Positions 36,991 to 45,934 of a stretch of DNA of 64,000 bases are shown one piece after another (position 1 is the first letter of the stretch; every line of letters begins with the position of its first letter). Where the stretch lies: contig JAFEEQ010000017.1 of assembly GCA_018241025.1 (NCBI GenBank), positions 62,001-126,000 on the forward strand. Reading direction: 5' to 3'. Position numbers and translations under genes: made by a program. The notes below the pieces were generated by a model. That model made no database searches. It was not told the origin of the DNA and was given only the letters and a program-made list of their open reading frames with translations. Source of the stretch: Pseudomonadota bacterium (lineage in GTDB: Bacteria; Pseudomonadota; Alphaproteobacteria; Micropepsales; Micropepsaceae).

Positions 36991-38817
36991 TCAGCCCATC
37001 GCCTCGTCGGCGGAATAGGGCTTGATGCTCTCGGCCACGGAATCGGCGACGTGCTCCTTGGTGATGAGGCCGAGCACATTGGCGGCGCGCGGCACACCGC
37101 CGGACTTGATCACGAGCGTCATCACCGCCTTGCGGCGCCACATCCGCTGGATGACGCTGAACATGATGTCCTCGGTGCGGGCGATGGTGAAGTCCGTGCT
37201 CGCGACATCGCCGAGCGAGACGCCGGTATAGCTGCCTTCCAGGCCGCGGCGCAGCGCGGTGTTCACGCGCAACACGCCGACGATGCGATCCTCGCGCGTG
37301 ACGACGACATGGCGCAGGCGGCTGCCGAGATCGGGCAGGCGAAGGAAGCCGTCGAAGGACAGGTCGTGCGGCAGGACGAGAAGGTCCTTCTCCATCACAT
37401 CGCCGGCGCGGCGTACCAGGAACATGTTGGCGTGCAGCGCCTTGGGGATGAAGTGGCGCCGTGCCTGGAGCTTGATGGTGTAGATGTTCTCGCGCGACAG
37501 CATGCGGCGCACGCCGATGGCGACGGCGACCGAGATGATCATCGGTACGACGATGGCGTAGTCGAGCGTCATCTCGAAGATCATCGTCACGGCAGTCATC
37601 GCCGCGCCGGTGCCGCCGCCGACCATCGCCGCCATGCCGACCATGGCGAAAGCGGGGATGCTGATCCCGGCCTGGGGGAACAGCATCTGTGCCACCGCAC
37701 CGACCGCACCGCCAAGCGTCGCGCCCATGAACAGCGAGGGCGAGAAGATGCCGCCGGAAGACCCCGAGCCCAGGCTGGTGGAGGTGGCGGCGAGTTTGGC
37801 GACGAAGAGCACCGCCAGGAACGGTGCGAGCGTGAGGCCGTTCAGGAGGACATCCTGGATGGTCGCGTAGCCGACGCCCTCGACATAATAGTGCCCAGTG
37901 AAAATGAAGAAGGCATACATCAGCGCGCCGACCAGCGTCATGCCGATGGCGTGACGCAGATAAAGGTTCGGGATGCGCTCGAACTGTTCCTCCGCATAGT
38001 GCAGTCCGCGGATGAAGCCGGTCGCGCCGATGCCGGCCAGCACGCCGAGACCGGCATAGAGCAGGAGCAGCAACACGCCGAAGGGATGCTCCGGCAGCAG
38101 GCCGACGGGCGGGACATTGAACGCGGCGTGCGGCCCGAAGAACCAGCGGCCGATGAAGGTGGCTGTGCCGGTGGCCAACGCGACGGGCAGGAAGGTGCGC
38201 GTGCTGACTTCGGGCATCATCAACTCGATGGCGAAGATTACGCCGCCGATGGGCGTGTTGAAGGTGGCGGCGATGCCGGCGCCGGCACCGGCGGCAACGA
38301 GGGTGATGCGCTGCCAGGATTCGAGGCGCAGCAGGGTGCCGAGGCTCGAGCCGAGCGACGCGCCGATCTGGATGATCGGGCCCTCACGGCCGACGGCCGA
38401 GCCGCTGCCGATGGCGAGCGCCGAGGCGAGCGACTTGATGATCGCGACCACGGGGCGGATGCGGCCTTCCTTGTAGAAGATCGCGTCCATCACTTCGGGC
38501 ACGCCATGGCCGCGCGCTTCCGGCGCGAAGGTCTTGACCAGGAAGACCACGCCCATTCCGCCGATCACCGGCACGAGGATGACGAACGGGCCCCACGCCG
38601 AGGCGGGCGAATGCACATTGGCATCATAGACCGTGGAGAAGACGCCGTAGAACATGCCGTTGTGAATGGCGGATATCAGCGCGCGAAACACGACGGCCCC
38701 GAGGCCGGTGACGACACCGACCACGATGGCGATGAGCGAGAACAGGAACAGGTTCACGGGCCGCGCTGCGGCTTGCGGTTCGGCGGGGACGGCAGTCTGG
38801 ATCGCTGTTTCGGTCAC
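36991..38817 (-). CDS. ClC-family chloride channel/antiporter with CBS domains
   Basis: A 608-residue membrane protein with about ten or more helices. The selectivity and gating motifs are GSGSA (137-141), GREGP (143-147, with the gating Glu145) and GSSGGIFSP. The retained gating Glu is compatible with H+/Cl- exchange or gated conduction. Residues about 470-600 form a CBS-pair regulatory module likely to bind nucleotides. It converges with mfd, 6 bases apart. Confidence 0.92.
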   Translation of the reverse strand: MTETAIQTAVPAEPQAAARPVNLFLFSLIAIVVGVVTGLGAVVFRALISAIHNGMFYGVFSTVYDANVHSPASAWGPFVILVPVIGGMGVVFLVKTFAPEARGHGVPEVMDAIFYKEGRIRPVVAIIKSLASALAIGSGSAVGREGPIIQIGASLGSSLGTLLRLESWQRITLVAAGAGAGIAATFNTPIGGVIFAIELMMPEVSTRTFLPVALATGTATFIGRWFFGPHAAFNVPPVGLLPEHPFGVLLLLLYAGLGVLAGIGATGFIRGLHYAEEQFERIPNLYLRHAIGMTLVGALMYAFFIFTGHYYVEGVGYATIQDVLLNGLTLAPFLAVLFVAKLAATSTSLGSGSSGGIFSPSLFMGATLGGAVGAVAQMLFPQAGISIPAFAMVGMAAMVGGGTGAAMTAVTMIFEMTLDYAIVVPMIISVAVAIGVRRMLSRENIYTIKLQARRHFIPKALHANMFLVRRAGDVMEKDLLVLPHDLSFDGFLRLPDLGSRLRHVVVTREDRIVGVLRVNTALRRGLEGSYTGVSLGDVASTDFTIARTEDIMFSVIQRMWRRKAVMTLVIKSGGVPRAANVLGLITKEHVADSVAESIKPYSADEAMG

Positions 38818-38911
38818 GTTTCGACGATGATTGCTGATGGCGGTGACTACATGAGCGAAGCGCTCATCATCCTTGGCGCCTCGCTTGCACGCTTGTCAAA
38901 TGCCGCCCCGG

Positions 38912-39643
38912 CTACCAGCGCAAATAGAGTTTGCCGCCAGCGAAGGAGAAAGATTTCAGCCGGCGCAGAAATGTCATGCCGAGCAGCGAGGTATCCATCG
39001 GTGCCTGGTTGACCGAGACCGGGACGTTCGCGAAGCGGATCGGGCCTACCGTAAGGCTGTTCACCGTTTCATCGGCGCTGCGCCCGATGCCGTTGGCGGT
39101 CGCCGTTTGATTGTTGAAGTTCAGACCGTCCGGCGCGATTCCGATGCGCCGCGCATCGTCCGGGCTGAGAACGATGGAACTGGCGCCGGTATCGATCTGG
39201 AAACGCACGCGCGTGCCGTTCACTTCGCCGGTCACATAGTAGGCGCCTCCGTCGCTCTCGCCGACGACGACCGTGTGATCGCCGGCGTCGACCGGTTCGC
39301 CGGGAAGAAGCGCGCTGGAGAAACGGGTACCGATGTCGCTGAAGACATCGCTGTAGACATAACCGACCGCCAGCAGCGCCGCAACGCCGATCCAGATGCC
39401 GATATTGCGCAGCGACTCGCGCATGGTGAAGCGCCGCGACATCACGATGCCCGAAGAGACAAGGGCGAGGATTGCGACCATCTGGATCACGCGCGCCTCG
39501 TCCCAGTCGGACAGCGTGCGCTCCGGGAAGGCGCGGGCGAGCAGCCAGAGGCCAGCGGTGATGGCGACGAGAAGCGCAAGCCAGGCATAGACCCGGTAGG
39601 GCGGCCGGCGCGGCGCGCCCCAGGGATTCTGTCTATCGGTCAT
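38912..39643 (-). CDS. TIGR02281-type membrane-anchored aspartic protease
   Basis: A 243-residue retropepsin-like protein with three N-terminal membrane segments (about 20-38, 55-70, 83-100) and a periplasmic protease domain. The catalytic motif is FQIDTGASS with D151. The C-terminal SLLGMTFLRRLKSF is characteristic of the TIGR02281 clan AA family common in Alphaproteobacteria. One catalytic motif implies action as a homodimer. The substrate is unknown. Confidence 0.87.
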   Translation of the reverse strand: MTDRQNPWGAPRRPPYRVYAWLALLVAITAGLWLLARAFPERTLSDWDEARVIQMVAILALVSSGIVMSRRFTMRESLRNIGIWIGVAALLAVGYVYSDVFSDIGTRFSSALLPGEPVDAGDHTVVVGESDGGAYYVTGEVNGTRVRFQIDTGASSIVLSPDDARRIGIAPDGLNFNNQTATANGIGRSADETVNSLTVGPIRFANVPVSVNQAPMDTSLLGMTFLRRLKSFSFAGGKLYLRW

Positions 39644-39682
39644 GGACTTATCCTACGCCAGGCCGGGCGCGGGCGGGATGGC

Positions 39683-39711
39683 TTGACATTTCGGCGGTCC
39701 GGACTGATATT
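39683..39711 (+). promoter_or_regulatory. Sigma-70-like promoter of the GbsR-family gene
   Basis: A perfect TTGACA (39683-39688) is followed by a 17-base spacer and GATATT (39706-39711). The predicted transcription start falls on or next to the ATG at 39718, so the message could be leaderless, unless translation begins at the internal ATG 39736. Confidence 0.6.
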
Positions 39712-39727
39712 TCTGTTATGACAGAAA
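39710..39727. promoter_or_regulatory. Palindromic operator across the GbsR-family start codon
   Basis: TTTCTGT-TATG-ACAGAAA is a perfect 7+7 inverted repeat spanning the end of the -10 element, the predicted +1 and the ATG at 39718. It is placed as an autorepressor site for the encoded MarR-fold dimer. Confidence 0.55.
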
Positions 39728-40275
39728 CAACGGTCATGAACGATCTTGCCCCCGCCGCCCGGCGCTTCGTCCTGCATTGGGGCGACATGGGTGGGCAGTG
39801 GGGCGTCAACCGCTCGGTCAGCCAGATCCATGCGCTGCTCTATCTGGCGGCGCGGCCGCTGACGGCGGAGGAGATCGCCGAGACGCTGGGGCTGGCGCGC
39901 TCGAATGTCTCGAACTCGATCCGCGAGCTGCAGAGCTGGGGTCTCGTCCGGCGCGTGCCGGTGGCGGGCGACCGCCGCGACTTCTTCGAAGCCGACGCCG
40001 ATGTCTGGTCGATCGCCGCCAAGATCGTCGCGGGACGCAAGGAACGCGAGCTCGATCCGGCACTGGCCGCGCTCGACGCCTGCGTCGCAGAGGCGGAGGG
40101 CGATGCGAAGCTCGACGCCACGGCGCTCGCACGGCTGAAGGCGATGCAGGAATTCACGCGCACGATGAGCGGCTGGTACGGGCAGATGACCGCTGTGCCG
40201 CGTCCCACGTTGATGGCGCTGATCAAGCTCGGTGCGCGGATCGCCGGCTTCCTGCCCGGCAAACGGGCCAAATGA
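39718..40275 (+). CDS. GbsR/MarR-family transcriptional regulator
   Basis: A 185-residue winged-helix regulator. The HTH reads PLTAEEIAETLGLARSNVSNSIRELQSWGLVRR, followed by a wing VPVAGDRRDFFEAD, as in GbsR-like MarR proteins. The C-terminal helices would form the dimer interface. It sits 12 bases before the DUF4166 gene and SDR gene, its probable targets. An 18-base palindrome covers its start codon, suggesting autoregulation. The start is ATG 39718, or ATG 39736 if the leaderless form is not used. Confidence 0.87.
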   Translation: MTETTVMNDLAPAARRFVLHWGDMGGQWGVNRSVSQIHALLYLAARPLTAEEIAETLGLARSNVSNSIRELQSWGLVRRVPVAGDRRDFFEADADVWSIAAKIVAGRKERELDPALAALDACVAEAEGDAKLDATALARLKAMQEFTRTMSGWYGQMTAVPRPTLMALIKLGARIAGFLPGKRAK

Positions 40276-40287
40276 GGGAGATGCGTC

Positions 40288-40947
40288 ATGTTGCGGCCCT
40301 TGCTTCACGACGCACACGACATTCCCGAGCCGCTGCGCCTCGGCGATCTGCGCTTCCGCAAACTGCTGAGCAATGACGACTGGCTCGCGTTGCCGCAAGC
40401 CGTGCGCAAACGGTTCAGCAAGCGGCTGAGCAACGGCGCCAGCGTCGTCTATGCCGGGCAGGTGGCGGAGATGCGGGCGAGCTTCGCCGGGCGCGTGCTG
40501 AGCCAGCTGGCGCGGCTGATCGGTTCGCCGCTGCCCTTGTTCCGCGACATCCATGTGCCGGCCGTGGTCACCGTGACCGAGGACGAGCGCAGCGGCGGGC
40601 AGGTCTGGACACGGATCTATGCGCGCCATGGCGGGTTGCCGCAGGTCATTCATTCGGCGAAGCGCTTTGCCGGCCCGACGGGTCTCGAAGAGTGCGTCGG
40701 CGGCGGGGTCGGCATGGCGCTGACGGTCGCGGTGGAAGAGGGCGCGCTTCTGTTCCGCAGCGCGGGCTATTTCATCCAGCTCTTCGGGCGCCGGATTGCG
40801 CTGCCGCGCTGGCTGACGCCGGGCAATCTCACCGTTTCGCATGTCGAGCTGGGCGAGGGGCGCTTCCAGTTCGGCCTCGACATCGTTCATCCCTGGCTGG
40901 GGCAGCTGATGCACCAGACCGCCGTGTTCCGGGAGGTACGGCCATGA
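40288..40947 (+). CDS. DUF4166 domain-containing protein
   Basis: A 219-residue soluble protein. Residues about 25-215 match the DUF4166 pattern: WLALPQAVRKRFSKRLSNG, VTVTEDERSGGQVWTRIY, and a C-terminal VELGEGRFQFGLDIVHPWLGQL with predicted beta strands. The function is unknown. DUF4166 is often fused or adjacent to SDR proteins; here the next gene overlaps by four bases (ATGA), indicating coupled translation and probably a complex. Confidence 0.8.
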   Translation: MLRPLLHDAHDIPEPLRLGDLRFRKLLSNDDWLALPQAVRKRFSKRLSNGASVVYAGQVAEMRASFAGRVLSQLARLIGSPLPLFRDIHVPAVVTVTEDERSGGQVWTRIYARHGGLPQVIHSAKRFAGPTGLEECVGGGVGMALTVAVEEGALLFRSAGYFIQLFGRRIALPRWLTPGNLTVSHVELGEGRFQFGLDIVHPWLGQLMHQTAVFREVRP

Positions 40948-42437
40948 CCTCGACTCTGCTTTGGACATTGATCGCGTTGCAGATCGCGATGGGGGCGTTC
41001 GATACGCTGTTTCACCATGAGCTGACCGAACGCCTGGCGTGGCGGCCGAGCCAGCGGCGGGAGCTTCTGCTGCATGGGCCGCGCAATCTTCTCTATGCCG
41101 CGTTGTTCGTGACGTTGGGATGGTTCGAGCCGCACGGTGTCTTCGCGATGGCCGTGATGGCGGTGCTGGCGGTCGAGCTGGTCATCACGCTGACCGATTT
41201 CGTTGAGGAGGACCGCACCCGCAAGCTGCCGGCGAGCGAGCGGATCACGCACACGCTGCTGGCGCTGAACTATGGCGCGATCCTGGTGCTGCTGGTGCCG
41301 GTGCTGCGCGGATGGGCGGAGCAGGGGACCGACATCGTCGCGGCATGGCATGGCTGGTGGAGCGTGCTGGCGGGCGCGTCGGCCTTCGGCGTGACGCTTT
41401 TCGGATTGCGCGACATCGCGGCGGCGGGGCGGAGCGAGCGGTTGGTGCCGAAACCGGCCGGTGCGCTGGTCGCGGCGCTGCCGCGGCATCAGACGATCCT
41501 CGTCACCGGCACCGGATTTGTCGGGAGCCGGCTGGTCGAGGCGCTGGCGGCGGAGCGGCATGAGGTGATCGTGCTGACGCGCGATGCGAAGAAGGCCATC
41601 GGGCTTGCGGCGCCGCTGACGATCGTCACCGATCTCGATCAGATCGCATCGGACAAGCGGATCGGCGCCATCGTGCATCTTGCCGGCGAGCCGATCAGCG
41701 GCGGGCTTTGGACGGCGCGCCGCCGCGCCGCGATCGTCGAGTCGCGTGCGGGGCTGACAGAGCAGCTTGCCGCGCTTGTGGCGCGGCTCGATGTCCGGCC
41801 GAAGGTCGTGATGGCGGCGTCGGCGGTCGGCTGGTACGGGATGCGCGGCTGCGAGCCGTTGACGGAAGAAGATGCGGCCGAGGCGGGCAGCTTCAGCCAC
41901 GCGTCGTGCGAGGCCTGCGAGCGGGCGCTGGCGCGGGTGGCGGCGTATGGCGTGCGGACGGTGGCGCTGCGCATTGGGCTGGTGCTCGGGACCGAGGGCG
42001 GGCTGCTCGCGCGGCTGCTGCTGCCCTTCGAGTTCGGAATGGGCGGGCCGGTGGGTTCGGGGGCGCAGTGGATGAGCTGGATCCATCGCGACGATCTCGT
42101 CCGGCTGATCGCCCATGCCATCTTGACGCCTTCGCTGAGCGGGCCGCTCAATGCGACGGCGCCGGAGCCGGTGCGCAATCGCGAATTCGGCAAGGCGCTG
42201 GGACGGGCGCTGCATCGCCCGGCGATCATGCCGCTGCCGGCAGCGGCGGTGCGGCTGCTGGGCGATTTCGGCAGGGAGCTTCTGCTCGGCGGGCAGCGGG
42301 TGCTGCCGCACCGGGCGATGGCGAGCGGGTTCACCTTCCGCTATCCGACGATCGAGCGGGCGTTTGCCGCGATGCTTGGCGGGAAGGCGGTGCGTGAGGC
42401 GCGGGCGGAAGCGGCGCATCGGCTCAGGTGGAATTGA
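40944..42437 (+). CDS. TIGR01777-type SDR epimerase with N-terminal membrane domain
   Basis: A 497-residue two-part protein. Residues 1-about 170 contain four hydrophobic segments (LLWTLIALQIAMGAFDTLF, NLLYAALFVTLG and others). From about 185 comes a Rossmann NAD(P) loop ILVTGTGFVGSRLVEAL, then VHLAGEPISGGLWT, AASAVGWYG and WIHRDDLVRLI, which define the TIGR01777 (YfcH-like) family. The start codon overlaps the DUF4166 stop. The substrate is unknown. Confidence 0.85.
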   Translation: MTSTLLWTLIALQIAMGAFDTLFHHELTERLAWRPSQRRELLLHGPRNLLYAALFVTLGWFEPHGVFAMAVMAVLAVELVITLTDFVEEDRTRKLPASERITHTLLALNYGAILVLLVPVLRGWAEQGTDIVAAWHGWWSVLAGASAFGVTLFGLRDIAAAGRSERLVPKPAGALVAALPRHQTILVTGTGFVGSRLVEALAAERHEVIVLTRDAKKAIGLAAPLTIVTDLDQIASDKRIGAIVHLAGEPISGGLWTARRRAAIVESRAGLTEQLAALVARLDVRPKVVMAASAVGWYGMRGCEPLTEEDAAEAGSFSHASCEACERALARVAAYGVRTVALRIGLVLGTEGGLLARLLLPFEFGMGGPVGSGAQWMSWIHRDDLVRLIAHAILTPSLSGPLNATAPEPVRNREFGKALGRALHRPAIMPLPAAAVRLLGDFGRELLLGGQRVLPHRAMASGFTFRYPTIERAFAAMLGGKAVREARAEAAHRLRWN

Positions 42438-42455
42438 GGACCAAACTTTATCAGC

Positions 42456-42589
42456 CGTCATTGCCGGGCTTGTCCCGGCAATCCATGAACACCTGGATGC
42501 AGAATTGAGCGGCCATCGCGTCGCCGAGCAAGCTCGGCGATTGCAGGCTTGGGTGATCCTGGATCGCCGGGACAAGCCCGGCGATGACG
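42456..42589. repeat. Composite palindromic intergenic element, copy B
   Basis: CGTCAT (42456) and ATGACG (42584) bound three hairpins: GCCGGG-cttgt-CCCGGC, TCGCCGAG-caag-CTCGGCGA and CGCCGGG-acaag-CCCGGCG. It is longer than copies A and C because of the middle hairpin. It fills most of the 193-base gap between convergent genes. Confidence 0.75.
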
Positions 42590-42630
42590 GTGGAGAAGAT
42601 CGCGCTCCGCTAGTCCAATAGACGCGCGAT

Positions 42631-43371
42631 TCATTGCGGCCGGCAAACCGTGATGATTTCAGGACTGGTCGGTGTCACCGGTGAACGGTCCCAGTCGCCG
42701 TATTGCGCCTCGATCGCGAGGCCGGCCGTGTCGAGCGCAGCGGCGAGGTCTTCGTAGGAGAGGAAGCGCAGGGTCGAGTGGCTGACGCGCGGCACGGGCC
42801 AGGCGTCGCTGGTGAAAGTATGGTGGAAGGCGACGCGGCCATCGGCGACACGGTCGACGGTGCGAGCCATGCGGACGGTCGTGCCATCCGGTGCCGTCAC
42901 CGTACCGATATGGTCGGGCGTCCACTGCTCCCAGGCGCGCGCCAACGGATTGCGCGTCTCGAACACGAAACGGCCCGACAGCGCGGCGCGGATCGCGGCA
43001 AGCGCGGCGGCGATCTGCGCATCCTCGATGAAGACCTGGAAGGCGTGCCCGGTCATCACGACGAGATCGAAGGGCTCGGCGATGTGCGCGGTCGAGAGAT
43101 CGCCGAGCGTCCATTCGACATCGCCGCGGCGGCGCGCGACCGCGAGCATGCCGGGCGCGGGATCGAGCCCGGCGAGGCGGCCGCGATGCCCGGCCTCTCG
43201 CGCCCGGATCAGAAGCTCGCCCGTGCCGCAGCCGATGTCGAGCACCGACGGCGCCGCCATCGCCAGCGGCAGATAGAAATCGAAATCGGCGCGGCCCGCG
43301 CACATCGGATCGTAGAGCGCGGCGAGTTCGGGATCGGCGAAAAGATGGTCGGGCATGCGTCCCAATTCCAT
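42631..43371 (-). CDS. Class I SAM-dependent methyltransferase
   Basis: A 246-residue methyltransferase. Motif I is VLDIGCGTGELLIRA (about 43-57), motif II AGLDPAPGMLAVAR and motif IV FDLVVMTGHAFQVF. The C-terminal beta region VRVSH-type strand and YGDWDRSPVTPTSPEIITV resembles small-molecule methyltransferases. The start is Met1 (43371) or Met6 (43356). The substrate is unknown; the upstream gene encodes a small secreted protein. Confidence 0.88.
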   Translation of the reverse strand: MELGRMPDHLFADPELAALYDPMCAGRADFDFYLPLAMAAPSVLDIGCGTGELLIRAREAGHRGRLAGLDPAPGMLAVARRRGDVEWTLGDLSTAHIAEPFDLVVMTGHAFQVFIEDAQIAAALAAIRAALSGRFVFETRNPLARAWEQWTPDHIGTVTAPDGTTVRMARTVDRVADGRVAFHHTFTSDAWPVPRVSHSTLRFLSYEDLAAALDTAGLAIEAQYGDWDRSPVTPTSPEIITVCRPQ

Positions 43372-43383
43372 GCCCGCCGTGCG

Positions 43384-43827
43384 CTACTTCCCGCTCGGCG
43401 GAGCGCTGTCTTCCGGGTCGTCATCGCTCGGATCGTCATGCTCCGCGGGCGCCACGGCCAGCATCTGGTCGCATTGCTCCCTGGTATCGAAGACCATCAC
43501 CAGAACATTGTCCTTGGAGCGCCGGCCGGTGGTGATGCACCACCAGGCGCGGCCGCGCCCGATCGACATGTTGTTGTTTTCCAGATCGGCGGTCAGCGTG
43601 ACCTTCTCGCCATTGGCGTCGGTCAGGACGAAGGTGTGTTCTCCGGTACTGAAGTAATAGAAGTTGACCGAATTTTCGTCGATGGTGAACGGCTTGTCGC
43701 CGTCGATCTCCAGCGTAGCGCGGGTGTTGAGGATCGAATAGAGCCTGAGATTGTTCGGCGGGCCCGCGAGTGCCGGACCGGCCAGAAGCGATGCCGCGGC
43801 GAGCGCAGCCAGAAATACGCGATGCAT
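43384..43827 (-). CDS. Secreted protein of unknown function
   Basis: A 147-residue protein with a clear signal peptide (MHRVFLAALAAASLLAGPALA). The mature part has beta-rich segments ATLEIDGDKPFTIDENSVNF and GEHTFVLTDANGEKV, two cysteines (WWCITTG, REQCDQM), and an acidic tail ending in Pro-Pro-Ser-Gly-Lys. I do not recognise a family. It lies 12 bases upstream of the methyltransferase gene, probably in one operon. Confidence 0.7.
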   Translation of the reverse strand: MHRVFLAALAAASLLAGPALAGPPNNLRLYSILNTRATLEIDGDKPFTIDENSVNFYYFSTGEHTFVLTDANGEKVTLTADLENNNMSIGRGRAWWCITTGRRSKDNVLVMVFDTREQCDQMLAVAPAEHDDPSDDDPEDSAPPSGK

Positions 43828-43897
43828 GTCTTATCCCCCCGGACATAAGTTCCGGGAGAATAGCACGGGCCGGGAACCTGTCTGCAAGACGCCGGCG

Positions 43898-44554
43898 TCA
43901 GTGTTTTCCGCCGCCGAAGGCGCTGCGCTTGAGCGGGCCGGGCATGGCCTTTTCGGCTTTCACCTCCAGCCGCTTTTCGTGCCGGTAGAGGAAGATCGTG
44001 AGCGCGACGAAGACCAGCGTCGTGCCGATGCCGATGCCGATCTGGACATTGCGCATGGCGTTTGCGGCGCCGCTGCCCAGGAGATAGGAGCCGGTGCCGT
44101 AGAAGATCGCCCAGAAGCTGGCGCCGCAGGCATTGGCGATCAGGAACGGGAGCCAGTGCATGCGATTGGCGCCGGCGAGGAACGACACGCATTCGCGCAG
44201 CACCGGGATGAAGCGGCCGGCGAACACCGCGCGGCTGCCATGGCGCCTGAAGAGATACTGGCCGACCTTGATGCGCGCATCGGTCATGCCGATGCGCTTG
44301 CCATGACGCAGCAGCAGACGCGCACCGAAGCGGCGCCCGAGCAGGAAGCCGGCATTGTCGCCGGCGATGCCGGCGGCCGCGGCGGTCGCGATCACCAGAT
44401 AGATGCTCATGTCGTCGGAAGTCGCCGCATATATGGCGGCGGCGATGAGCGCGGTTTCGCCGGGAACCGGAATGCCGAAGCTTTCCACCGCCACGAGGCC
44501 GGCCAGCATCCAGTAGCCATAGTGTTCGATGAGCTGGGCTGGATCGTGAATCAT
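43898..44554 (-). CDS. DedA-family membrane protein
   Basis: A 218-residue SNARE-associated/DedA protein. ESFGIPVPGETALIAAAIYA (about 24-43) and GRFIPVLRECVSFLAGANRM (about 113-132) are the two re-entrant-loop motifs, the second with essential arginines; other hydrophobic segments complete the fold. DedA proteins support undecaprenyl-phosphate or phospholipid recycling and membrane-potential homeostasis. It is divergent from the antiporter gene at 44631. Confidence 0.9.
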   Translation of the reverse strand: MIHDPAQLIEHYGYWMLAGLVAVESFGIPVPGETALIAAAIYAATSDDMSIYLVIATAAAAGIAGDNAGFLLGRRFGARLLLRHGKRIGMTDARIKVGQYLFRRHGSRAVFAGRFIPVLRECVSFLAGANRMHWLPFLIANACGASFWAIFYGTGSYLLGSGAANAMRNVQIGIGIGTTLVFVALTIFLYRHEKRLEVKAEKAMPGPLKRSAFGGGKH

Positions 44555-44630
44555 CGCTGCTCCCTTTCCGGAACGTTCCCCGCAAGGCCGCGTTGCCCAA
44601 GGACCGATCCGTCAAACCGAAATCGCGGCC

Positions 44631-45674
44631 GTGTCCTTCAAAGAACTCCCCATCTGGGCAAACGGCTCGCTGTTTCTTGCCGCCGCCGTCGCGATCTGGT
44701 TCGCAGGCGGCTGGCTCGCGCGGTTGATGGACCGGATTTCCGCGCGCACGGGGCTCGGACAGGCTTTCGTCGGAACCTTGTTTCTGGGAGCAACGACATC
44801 GCTGCCGGAGATGACGGCGGTCTCGACGAGTGCTTCGCTGGGCGATGCGGGGCTTGCGCTCAGCACATTGCTCGGCAGCCTGGCGTTCAACGTGTTGACG
44901 CTGGTGATCGCCGATGCGGCGATCGGCTCCCGTTCGCTGATGGGCCGGATCGCCGGACGCCCGACGGTGGTGCAGGGCTTGCTGAACATCGTCGCGCTGG
45001 CCCTCGCGGTGTGCGCGATCGTTGCGGGCGACCTGCTCGTGTTCGGTGTCGGCGTCTGGACGATCGCGCTGGCGCTGTTCGCGGCGCTGGTGTTCTGGAT
45101 CGTCAAGTCGCTGTCGGGGCGCGAGCCTTCCGGCGAGACGGCGCCGGCGAAGGACGGCGACGCGTCGCTGGGTGCGATAGCGATCCGCGCGGTGTCCGCG
45201 GCGGCGATCATCCTTGCCGGCGGCGTGGTTCTGGCGCGGGCGGGCGGCGGCCTCGCGGACCAGACCGGACTGGGCGGCGGCTTCGGCGGCTTTCTTCTCG
45301 TCGGCGTGGCGAGCTCGATGCCCGAACTGGCGACGGTGCTGGCGGCGGCGCGGCTCGGCAATGTGGTGATGGCGGCCGGCGACGTGTTCGGCACGAACAT
45401 CTTCAACCTCGCGCTGCTTCTGGTGGCGGACGCGTTCTATGCCGGCGGACCGATCCTCGACCGCGCCGGACGGTTCGAGGCGGTGGCGGCGCTGATCGCG
45501 CTCGCGATGACGGCGATCCTCCTGATCGGCATCGTCGGCGGGCAGCGGCGGACCTGGCTGCGCCTCGGTGCCAGCGCCTGGGCGACGGCTGCGGTGTATG
45601 TGGCGGGGATGGCGATCCTCTATGCGGTGCAGGGGAGATCGGGAGCGATATCTCCGGCGCGAACGTCCCGATAA
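44631..45674 (+). CDS. Sodium/calcium exchanger-family (CaCA, YrbG-like) antiporter
   Basis: A 347-residue protein with about ten transmembrane helices arranged as two inverted alpha repeats. Repeat 1 holds FLGATTSLPEMTAV (about residue 51) and repeat 2 VGVASSMPELATV (about 225); the Glu residues bind cation. The start is GTG 44631. The stop touches a strong hairpin (45675-45708) whose T-run lies on the other strand, so that hairpin serves the minus-strand transcript rather than this gene. Confidence 0.88.
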   Translation: MSFKELPIWANGSLFLAAAVAIWFAGGWLARLMDRISARTGLGQAFVGTLFLGATTSLPEMTAVSTSASLGDAGLALSTLLGSLAFNVLTLVIADAAIGSRSLMGRIAGRPTVVQGLLNIVALALAVCAIVAGDLLVFGVGVWTIALALFAALVFWIVKSLSGREPSGETAPAKDGDASLGAIAIRAVSAAAIILAGGVVLARAGGGLADQTGLGGGFGGFLLVGVASSMPELATVLAAARLGNVVMAAGDVFGTNIFNLALLLVADAFYAGGPILDRAGRFEAVAALIALAMTAILLIGIVGGQRRTWLRLGASAWATAAVYVAGMAILYAVQGRSGAISPARTSR

Positions 45675-45708
45675 AAACATCCCTCCACGGCGGCCGCCGC
45701 GGAGGGAT
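45671..45708 (-). terminator. Strong Rho-independent terminator (minus strand)
   Basis: ACATCCCTCC (45675-45684) pairs perfectly with GGAGGGATGT (45699-45708), and the 14-base interior contains a further palindrome CGGCGGCCGCCG. Read on the minus strand the stem ends in a run of T. The stem directly follows the stop codon of the convergent antiporter gene. Confidence 0.85.
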
Positions 45709-45904
45709 GTTCCTGATCCGCTCCCGGCAGGCCTGCCGCGCGCGCACGTGAAGCGCGGCGTCAGGCACCGAAACGAAACCACCGATCCGAGTTCTGGGCG
45801 GAGTAGGGCCTAAAGCCGCCGGGCGTCCCGGGGCGGCGTCCGCCTTCTTCCGCACGGCGACACGAGCTGGCGCCGGACCTGTTCTCTCGCGTGACGGCTC
45901 TCGG

Positions 45905-45934
45905 GGCTAAAGCCCGCGCAGCCTGCGGAAAATC
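45905..45934 (-). CDS. Putative 9-residue leader peptide (MIFRRLRGL)
   Basis: An ATG at 45934 is followed by eight codons and TAG. AAGGGAG (45942-45948) leaves an ideal 7-base spacing, and the predicted transcription start is about 24 bases upstream of the ATG. Three of nine codons are Arg. The stop codon falls in the loop of hairpin GGGCT-tt-AGCCC, as in attenuators where ribosome position controls folding. Confidence 0.4.

Noticed and set aside
37051-39012. Long plus-strand reading frame (653 codons) opposite the ClC and aspartic-protease genes
   Set aside because: Low-complexity His/Gln/Asp/Arg-rich translation typical of antisense frames in high-GC DNA; both opposite-strand genes have clear family motifs.
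43751-45751. 666-codon plus-strand frame and 719-codon minus-strand frame over the DedA/antiporter region
   Set aside because: Shadows of the convergent or divergent genes at 43384-43827, 43898-44554 and 44631-45674.
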